Shown in pieces: positions 56,801-64,000 of a stretch of 64,000 nucleotides of DNA (position 1 is the first letter of the stretch; each line of letters opens with the position of its first letter). This DNA is from Thecaphora thlaspeos (taxonomy: Eukaryota > Basidiomycota > Ustilaginomycetes > Urocystidales > Glomosporiaceae): positions 62,001 through 126,000 of the forward strand of contig UWYS01000015.1 in NCBI GenBank assembly GCA_900291925.1, in the 5' to 3' direction. Under the pieces are notes generated by a model. That model had not been told where the DNA came from. It did not search any database and saw nothing but the letters and a program-made list of their open reading frames with translations. Position numbers and translations under genes: made by a program.

Positions 56801-59800
56801 GCGTCGAGGAGCTGCGGCAGAGGCTGGTCCGCTCCCTCAAGACCGTCTCCAGCCTGGTTGGCGCTCGCGCCGAGGAGCTGCAGGGCTACATGCAGAGTCT
56901 CGTCAACCTCACCATCGACGTTTTGCGCGTGCCTCAGGCGACGCTGCTGGTCGGGGCTGAGGCCAAAGAGGCCTTCTGGGCGCTCTCGAGCTGCACCTCG
57001 ACGCGCCTCGACATCTACGCGATGTTTGTCGGCGTCGCCATCTTGCGGATGATCGACGACGAGCTGGTGGGCGAGGACCTCCGCCAGGAGCCGATCCTTG
57101 ACCTCGTCCAGCGCATCCTCTACCGCCTTCGCACCCTCTCGGAGCAGGCGCCGCTCGATCCGGGCAGCGTCGCCTTCATCAACCCGATCATCGTCGCCAT
57201 CGTCCAGGCGGGCGGCCTCGGCGTCCAGACCGACGACACCGACTCAGTGCTCGAGCAGATCCAGCTGGCGCTCGACTTCATCAGCTTCCACGGCTCCGCC
57301 TGCGAGGACGTTCGCTACCCGCGCTCGTCGTTCATCGACAGCCTCGTCCACATCGTCGCCAAGCACTCGCAGATCGCCAAGGATGCTGTCGCCGCGCTGC
57401 GCGACCTCGGAGAAGCGATCCGCACCTCGACGCTCCCGCACGAGCTGCACAAGCTGTTAGGCAATACCATGGTCGACGAGGTCTACGTGCGCAACGGATG
57501 CCTCCAGGCGATCCAGTCGCTCGACCTGACCGACCTCGAGTTCCCCGCCGAACTCTGGCTCGCCTGCCACGACGAGGACGAGAACAACGCCCGCCTCGCC
57601 GAAAAGGCGTGGGAGGAGAACGCGCTTGATGTTCCCGTGGACTTCGCCGCGACGCTCATTCCCCTGCTCGAGCACAAGAACGCCTACGTCCGCCAGAGCT
57701 GCGCTCGCGCGCTGGCCGAGGCGACGCGCGCCCACCCGGAGCAGGTCACGACGGTCATCAACCAGCTCTGCACGCTCTACCGCGACCGCAACAAGCCGCT
57801 CGCGCCCGAGTACGATCGGTTCGGCATGGTGATCGAGTCGACGATGAACCGCGAGGACCCCTGGAAGACGCGCGCCGCCATCGCCCACGCGCTCAAGTAC
57901 CAGGCCGAGTTCTTCCAGGGGAGCGACATCGCGCCCTTCTTCGAGTTCCTCATCGCCGGTCAGGCGCTCGGCGACCGTAACGACGACGTCCGCGAGAAGA
58001 TGCTCGACACCGCCTCGACGGTCATCGACCTGCATGGCGCCGACCACATCTCGGAGCTCATCAGCATGTTTGAAGCATTCTTCGCCCACCCGGCCGCGAC
58101 GTCGGACGACAACGACGGCGTCACCGAGGCCGTTGTCATCCTGCTTGGCCGTGAGGCGCGCCACCTGGCCGCTACCGACGGCCGGATCAGCGAGGTCGTC
58201 GACCGCCTGATCAACGCACTCAAGACGCCGTCGGAGCTGGTGCAGTCGGCCGTCGCCGACTGCCTCCCGCCGCTCCGCCAGGCGATCAGCAAGGATGTCC
58301 CGCGCCTCTTTGACCAGCTCTTCGACCAGCTCTTCCACGGTGCCAAGTACGCTGAGCGCCGCGGCGCCGCCTACGGTCTGGCCGGCCTCGTCATGGGCCG
58401 CGGCATCGGCAGCATCCGCGAGTTCAAGGTGATGCGCAAGCTATCATCGGCCGTGTCCGAGAAGAGCGCGACCACACGCCAGGGCGCCATGTTTGCTTTC
58501 GAGACGCTGACCATCACGCTCAAGACGCTGTTCGAACCGTACATCGCTGAGATCCTGCCGCACCTGCTGGCGGGCTACGGCGACGGCTCGGCCGACGTTC
58601 GCGAGGCGACCGAGGACGCCTCGCGCGCGATCATGCAGACCGTCTCAGGCCACTGCATCAAGATGATCCTCCCAACGCTGCTCGAGGGACTCGAGGAGAA
58701 GCAGTGGCGCACCAAGAAGGGCGCCATCGAGCTGCTCGGCGCCATGGCCTACTGCGCGCCGCGCCAGCTCTCGATGTCGCTGCCGACCGTCATCCCGCGC
58801 CTGAGCGAGGTGCTGACCGACTCGCACACACAGGTCCGCACCTCGGCCAACAAGAGCCTCAAGCAGTTCGGTGAGGTGATCAGCAACCCGGAGATCAAGG
58901 ACCTCGTCCCCATCCTGCTCAAGGCGTTGATCGACCCCAACACAAAGACGCCGGCCGCGCTCAAGGGCTTGCTCGAGACTTCGTTTGTCCACTACATCGA
59001 CTCGCCGTCGCTCGCGCTGCTTGTCCCCATCATCGACCGCGGGCTCAAGGAGCGCAGCGCGAGCGTCCAGCAGAACGCCGCCCGCATTGTTGGCAACCTC
59101 GCCGGGCTGACCGACTCCAAGGACTTCGTCCCCTACCTCAACAAGCTCATCCCCATGGTCCGCGTGGTGCTCGTTTCGCCGGTGCCTGAGGCGCGTGCGG
59201 TCGCGGCCAAGGCGCTCGGCACGCTTGTCGAACGTCTCGGCGAGGTGCATTTCGTCGACCTGGTCCCCTCGCTGCTCCAGGTGCTGCGCTCCAATGCGAC
59301 GGGAGTCGACCGCCAAGGCGCGGCCCAGGGTCTGGCCGAGGTCCTTTCGGGTCTCGGCATGGAGCGCATGGAGAACCTGCTGCCCGAGATCATCAACAGC
59401 GCGACCAGCGCGCGCGCCTACGTTCGCGAGGGTCACATTTCGCTCCTCATCTACCTCCCCGCCACCTTCGGCCACCGCTTTGCACCTCACCTCGGACGCA
59501 TCATCCCGCCCATCCTGGGAGGCATCGCGGACGAGACCGAGAGCGTCCGCGAGGCCTCGATGCGCGCCGGCCGCATGATCGTTGCCAACTACTCTTCCAA
59601 GGCCGTCGACCTGCTGCTGCCGCACCTCGAGCAGGGCCTGTTCGACGAGAGCTGGAGGATCAGGATATCGTCGCTCCAGCTGGTCGCCGACCTTCTCTTC
59701 CGCCTCTCGGGCATCTCGGGCAAAAATGAGGTCGAGCAGGACGAGGCCGACGAAAACAACGAGGCGGTCGTCGCTAACAACTCGGTCCAGCGCGCGCTGG

Positions 59801-61941
59801 TCGAGGCGTTGGGCCAGGAGCGCCGCGACAAGATCCTCGCGTCGATCTACATCGTTCGCCAGGACCCCAACATCCCCGTCCGCCAGGCGGCGATCCACAC
59901 GTGGAAGGCGCTCGTCCACAACACGCCGAGGACGGCGCGCGAGGTGCTCCCGACGATGCTCGACATCCTCATCAAGTCGCTCGCCTCCAACGGCGACGAG
60001 AACCGCGAGATGGCGGCGCGCACGCTCGGAGAGCTGGTCAAGAAGCTCGGCGAAAAGATCCTGCGCGAGACGATCCCGGTCCTCCGGATGCGCGGCGCGA
60101 CGTCGGACGACGCAAAGACGCGCTCGGGCGTCTGCTTTGCCGTCACCGAGGTGCTGGCCAACTCGACCAAGAGCCAGCTCGAGGACCACGAGGATGCCAT
60201 CATCGCCGTCGTCCGCCACGCGCTCGTCGACGAGTCGCAGATGGTCCGCCACGCGGCCGCCCAGGCGTTCGATGCGACGCAGCAGTACATCGGCTCGCGC
60301 GCCATCGACGAGACGATCCCGACGCTGCTCGAGGCGCTCTCGGATACGAGCGGCGGCACCTCGGAGACGGCGCTGGCGGCGCTGCACGAGGTGATGCGGG
60401 CGCGCGCCGACGTCGTCTTCCCCGTCCTGGTACCGACGCTTATCGCGCAGCCGGTCTCGTCGTTCAACGCACGGGCGCTGGCGGTCCTGGTCAAGGTGGC
60501 TGGGGCTGCGCTCAACTGCCGCCTCTCCAACATCCTCACCGCACTCTCCAAGGCGCTCCAGACGGAGAAGGACGAGACGGTGATGTCCGACCTCGAGGCG
60601 GCAGTCGAGGCCATCTTCGCCTCGATCTCGGACGTCGACGGCCTGCACCAGACGATGATCCAGCTGCTCGGCTGGGCCGGCTCCAACGTCTCGCCGCAGC
60701 AGCGCGTCGCGGGATGCCGCTTCTTCAAGACGTTCTGCAACGTCAAGCGCGCCTCGATCGATCTGTCCGACTACATGGTCGACTGGCTCCGCAAGTTGGT
60801 GACGCTGTTCGACGACCCTGTCCCCGAGGTGGTCGAGGCGGCCTGGGAGGCGCTCGACGCTTGCTTCAAGACGGTCTCGAAAGAGGACATGGAAGGGCTC
60901 GTGGTGCCCTTGCGGCGCACGCTCGAAAACGTCGGCGCGCCCGGTAAGAACCTGGCCGGCCTCTGCCGGGCCAAGGGCGCGGGTCCGCTGGTCCCTGTGT
61001 TCCTAGCGGGCCTGATGAACGGTACGGCCGAGCAGCGCCAGTACGGAGCGCTGGGTCTGTCGGACATTGTGGAGCGCACGTCGCCCGAGGCGATCAAGCC
61101 GTTCGTCACGTCGATGATCGGACCTTTGATCCGCCTGTGCGGCGACCGCCACCCTCCGCCGGTCAAGGCGGCCATTCTGACGTCCCTGGACACCATGGTG
61201 CGCCACATTCCGGCGCTGGTGCGGCCCTTCTACCCGCAGCTGCAGCGATCCTACCAGAAGGCGGTCTCGGACGTCTCGAGCAACACGGTGCGCAGCCGTG
61301 CCGGCGTGGCGCTGGGCAGCCTGATGGCGCTGCAGGCGCGCGTCGACCCAGTCATCCTGGAGCTCGTGCAGGGCGCGCGGTCGGGCTTCGTTGGCGGCGG
61401 CGGCGGCGACGAAGACCAGACGACGACGACGACGACGACGACGGCAGCGGGGGCGTCGGCAGAGATGGGCGAGATTGCCGACTCGTTCGCCCAGGCGCTG
61501 GCGCGGGTGCTGGCCAACGCTCCCGGAAAGAATGTCGGCTCTGCTTCGCGCGTTGCCATCTTGGACCTGTTGGAGTCGGCGTTCGAGGCGTCGGGCAAGC
61601 AGGATCTGAAGGATGCGTACAAGCACGGCGTAGCGGAGGTGGTGGGATCGCTGGTCAAGCTGGACGGCGACCTAGCACGACGGGCGTTGAACTCGCTCGT
61701 CCTATGCGGAGCGGGTAGGGGCGAGTACGACGCGTCGTTGCAGAGCCTGAGCGTGCGCGCTGCGCTGGAGCGCGACGTCGAGGCGTTGCATGCGCTGGGC
61801 GTCGCGGATGAGGTGGTCAAGACGGTCGTCGGATGGACGGGCGAGGCGTCGAGCGTATCGAGACCGGCAAAGGAGAGTAGGGAGATCATCAAGGAGTGTG
61901 CGGCATGGAGGGACGAGGCAAAGAACGCTGATTGGATCTGA
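53815..61941 (+). CDS. GCN1: Gcn1 translational activator / ribosome-collision sensor
   Basis: Two exons, 53815-54558 and 54691-61941, give 2664 residues (yeast Gcn1 is 2672). The start could also be the second in-frame ATG at 53920, which would remove 35 residues. The protein consists of HEAT repeats throughout. The eEF3-like core includes RRGAAYGLAGLVMGRGIGSI, TRQGAMFAFETLTITLKTLF, EKQWRTKKGAIELLGAMAYC and LSEVLTDSHTQVRTSANKSL, then PALLVPIIDRGLKERS-type sequence and VRAVAAKALGTLVERLGE-like repeats. The later part has SVREASMRAGRMIVANYSSK, the region before the RWD-binding domain. Gcn1 with Gcn20 binds stalled or collided ribosomes and activates the kinase Gcn2 on amino acid starvation. Length and repeat match make this firm. 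Confidence 0.96.
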
Positions 61942-62120
61942 GACGTCGGGCGCGGCGCCAAAGGGTGAGGTGTCTGTTATCGACGAACGGAGAGGACTCT
62001 GAAACGAGGCAGGATGAGAAAGGGTCAATAAAAGAGAACCTTGGAACAACTCTCTCTACGGGCTCTGTCAAGGGGACCCCCGGTGTGTGTGTGACATTGC
62101 AACGACTGGCGCAGGTGCTG
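61942..62120. other. Short convergent spacer
   Basis: GCN1 and frataxin end toward each other with 179 bp between stops. A GT run occurs at about 62083-62092. Confidence 0.5.
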
Positions 62121-63067
62121 CTACGGCTGCTGATCGCGATCGAGGTACAGATCGACGTCTGTATCGAAGACGACGGCCAGTTCGGCGTCGAGGAGGCCCT
62201 TGAGCGTGACGAGTTGGTCGTCCTTGAACGAGAACCAAGTACGGTGCGTCGAGTCGTAGTCGAAGCGTTTGGGACCACTGCGATAGCACGGTACGAGGAG
62301 CGATATCGAGTGAGTATGCAAAGAAGGACGGACTCAGGACTGTGGACGAGGGGCAAGGGAGGGAAGGGAGGGACGCACCTGATGGGACTGCTCAACCAGA
62401 TCTGCTTGTTGGGCGGCTGCTTGTTGATGACGTAGGTACCGTATGGGCCTAGTCTAAGGTTCATGACGCCGGTCTGTTGCGTGCGATGCATGGATCGACG
62501 TGAATAAGAGGCTTGCCATGTTTCATGGCCGACAGAAGGGACAGACAGAGGTAGAGAGACTCACGGCACATTCTACATCCCATTCCGAGGTAGGTGCGCC
62601 TCTCTGTGGACCTAGTTTCTCCCGAAGCGCACGAGTCTCGAGAGCGGGTAGGTCGGACTCTTCGATGAAGGATTCGAATTGTTCCGACAAGGATTCGAGG
62701 ACGGCATTGGAGAGGGTGTGGTAGACACTGTCGGAGAGGGGGCTGTGGGTCGTTTCGGCAGTCAGTTGGGAGGAGGAAGGTAGGTCAGTGAGGGGTCCAG
62801 GAGGATGAGGGCGGGGGAGTGAGGAGGGATAGCCTACGTGATGGTATGAGCTGGGGCAGAGTCAGACGTAGAGGGTGTGCTGGAAAGGAGACGGGAGCTG
62901 GGAGGAAAGAGGCGGAGGGTCGAGTGGCGAGGGGAGCAAGAGGCGAGAGGGAGCGTTGAGACGTTGCGGTACGATGTGGAAGCCAGTGGAGCGGCGACGG
63001 CGGGAGAAAGAGCAGCAGATAGCCTAAAGGCTAGGCTGAGGGATGCGGTGGTCGATCTACGGAGCAT
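62121..63067 (-). CDS. Frataxin, mitochondrial iron-sulfur cluster assembly factor
   Basis: Four exons, 63067-62838, 62742-62565, 62473-62379 and 62277-62121, total exactly 220 codons (219 residues). The N-terminus MLRRSTTASLSLAFRLSAAL and the Arg/Ser-rich stretch after it fit a long mitochondrial presequence, as in yeast Yfh1. The acidic helix is SDSVYHTLSNAVLESLSEQF, then ESFIEESDLPAL. The beta sheet reads GVMNLRLGPYGTYVINKQPP, then NKQIWLSSPISGPKRFDYD, and WFSFKDDQLVTLKGLLDAEL. The N-K-Q-x-P-x-x-K-Q-I-W-x-S-S-P-x-S-G-P motif is the frataxin hallmark. Frataxin stimulates the cysteine desulfurase complex for Fe-S cluster synthesis. It is divergent from HIS5. Confidence 0.95.
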
Positions 63068-63331
63068 GGAGGGCTTGTCTGTGGTGGTGGTGGTGGTGAA
63101 AGGGCAGTAGGAGGGGTGCGAGCGGTGCGAGGCCGAGGTGGCCCAAGGTGGAATTATCCAACAAAAAGGGCCGAGCGTCGTGCAAGGCGAGGGGTGATGC
63201 GGTTCTGTCGGCCGAGTCGAGTGCGGCATTTATCGGGCACTGTCCACCTTTGGACTCGTTGCTCCACCGCCTCACCTTGCCACCCTCCAACCTCCCGCCA
63301 CCCCACCACCACAACCCTCCTCCCCTCCCCG

Positions 63332-63364
<33 letters not shown>

Positions 63365-63372
63365 CCCCAACC
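63068..63372. promoter_or_regulatory. Divergent region of frataxin and HIS5
   Basis: Only 305 bp separate the two start codons. It includes a CT repeat (63332-63357) followed by CACACA immediately before the HIS5 ATG. Confidence 0.5.
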
Positions 63373-64000
63373 ATGACGGTCAAGGGTCTCGACACCGCCG
63401 CCGCCACCTCGGCTGTGCGCGCCTCCAAGCCCGCCCACTTCAACCTGCAAAACGTCATCCGACCCAACATCCTCAGCCTCGAACCCTACCGCTGCGCCCG
63501 AGACGACTACCAGTCCGGAATCCTGCTCGACGCAAACGAAAACTCCCTTGGACACGCCTTACCCGCCAACACCAGCCTACCCCACAACCCCCCCTCCACC
63601 TCCTCCGTCTCCGCCTCCGCCTCCGCCTCCGCATCCAACGGCCAGGCCGGTGGCGAGACGTTGATCCCAGGTGCAGCCGCAGAGGATCCTCTCTCTCTCC
63701 ACCGCTACCCCGACCCGGGTCTCTTTGGAATCCGCTCATCCATCTCAAACCTCCGCGGCGTACCGGATGAGAGCTTCACCTTCCTCGGCGTAGGCTCGGA
63801 CGAGGTGCTCGATCTCATCCAACGAGTCTGCTGCCAACCCGCCAGGGACAAGATCCTCATCTGCCCACCCACCTACGGCATGTACTCCGTCTGCGCAGCC
63901 GTCAACGATCTCGCTGTCGTCAAGGTCCCTCTGATCACCGCCGGAGGCAAGTTCAGTCTCGACGTCGACCGCCTCAATGCGACGCTCGCGGCCGACCCTA
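63373..64000 (+). CDS. HIS5: Histidinol-phosphate aminotransferase, N-terminal part (cut by window edge)
   Basis: The open frame starts at the ATG at 63373 in a CT/CA-rich context and runs to the window end (209 codons visible) without a stop. The sequence FNLQNVIRPNILSLEPYRCA, then ILLDANENSLGHA, is the start of fungal His5. An Ala/Ser-rich insert follows, then LHRYPDPGLFGIRSSISNLR and FLGVGSDEVLDLIQRVCCQP, with ILICPPTYGMYSVCAAVNDL. The RYPD and GSDE motifs and the CPPTYGMY segment are conserved in class II PLP aminotransferases of this type. The enzyme converts imidazole-acetol phosphate to histidinol phosphate in histidine synthesis. The catalytic lysine lies beyond the window. No intron is seen. 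Confidence 0.93.
   Translation, partial: MTVKGLDTAAATSAVRASKPAHFNLQNVIRPNILSLEPYRCARDDYQSGILLDANENSLGHALPANTSLPHNPPSTSSVSASASASASNGQAGGETLIPGAAAEDPLSLHRYPDPGLFGIRSSISNLRGVPDESFTFLGVGSDEVLDLIQRVCCQPARDKILICPPTYGMYSVCAAVNDLAVVKVPLITAGGKFSLDVDRLNATLAADP

Noticed and set aside
58645..60648. 667-codon minus-strand frame opposite GCN1
   Set aside because: Antisense shadow of HEAT-repeat coding sequence; Gcn1 matches in full on the plus strand.
1..64000. CRISPR arrays, insertion sequences, retroelements or a biosynthetic gene cluster
   Set aside because: No spaced direct repeats, terminal repeats, transposase or reverse transcriptase motifs, or clustered synthase genes were seen.

Overview
This is a gene-dense fungal nuclear window, most likely from a basidiomycete and probably a smut-like Ustilaginomycotina yeast. 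The base composition is GC-rich and CT/GA tracts are frequent. Most genes have 0-4 short introns with GTRNGT donors (often GTACGT or GTGAGT) and a final AG. The protein repertoire is that of a free-living eukaryote: Ist2/TMEM16, Spa2, Erg28, Nab2, SAGA Sgf11, Gcn1 and eIF4G. The exact genus cannot be read from the sequence. I saw no transposon, plasmid, virus or CRISPR array.

Layout, left to right: start of a TatD/Scn1-like hydrolase (-, cut by the window edge); peroxisomal-type adenine-nucleotide carrier (+); anoctamin/Ist2-like protein (+); LSM4 (-); NAB2 (+); an unresolved small spliced gene with a signal-like leader (+, tentative); an unidentified acidic protein (-); KGD1, the 2-oxoglutarate dehydrogenase E1 (-); a myo-inositol-type sugar transporter (-); a 2.7 kb gene-poor stretch; HMG-CoA lyase (-); a putative SnoaL/NTF2-like protein (-); SGF11 (-); ERG28 (+); a 2.4 kb gene-poor stretch; an RGS/Rax1-like membrane protein (+); SPA2 (+); a decayed short-chain dehydrogenase pseudogene (+); a Bli-3/pyridoxamine-oxidase-like protein (-); an intron-containing tRNA-Glu(UUC) (-); eIF4G (+); S-formylglutathione hydrolase (-); GCN1 (+); frataxin (-); and the start of a histidinol-phosphate aminotransferase (+, cut by the right edge).

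The genes are mostly housekeeping: mitochondrial metabolism (KGD1, HMG-CoA lyase, frataxin), RNA handling (LSM4, NAB2), translation and starvation signalling (eIF4G, GCN1), sterol synthesis (ERG28), chromatin (SGF11) and cell polarity or membrane contacts (SPA2, Rax1-like, Ist2-like). Several neighbours are divergently arranged and share short upstream regions: LSM4/NAB2, SGF11/ERG28, S-formylglutathione hydrolase/GCN1 and frataxin/HIS5.

Exon structures were built by hand from splice signals, conserved motifs and reading-frame arithmetic. For SGF11, ERG28, frataxin, S-formylglutathione hydrolase, the Bli-3-like gene, LSM4 and eIF4G the phases of all exons close exactly. The most unusual items are an LSM4 first exon consisting only of the start codon, a 14-nt micro-exon and large acidic tail in SGF11, two introns of length 3n without stops (KGD1, eIF4G), and the frameshifted dehydrogenase relic. 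I did not find a clearly new multi-gene system.
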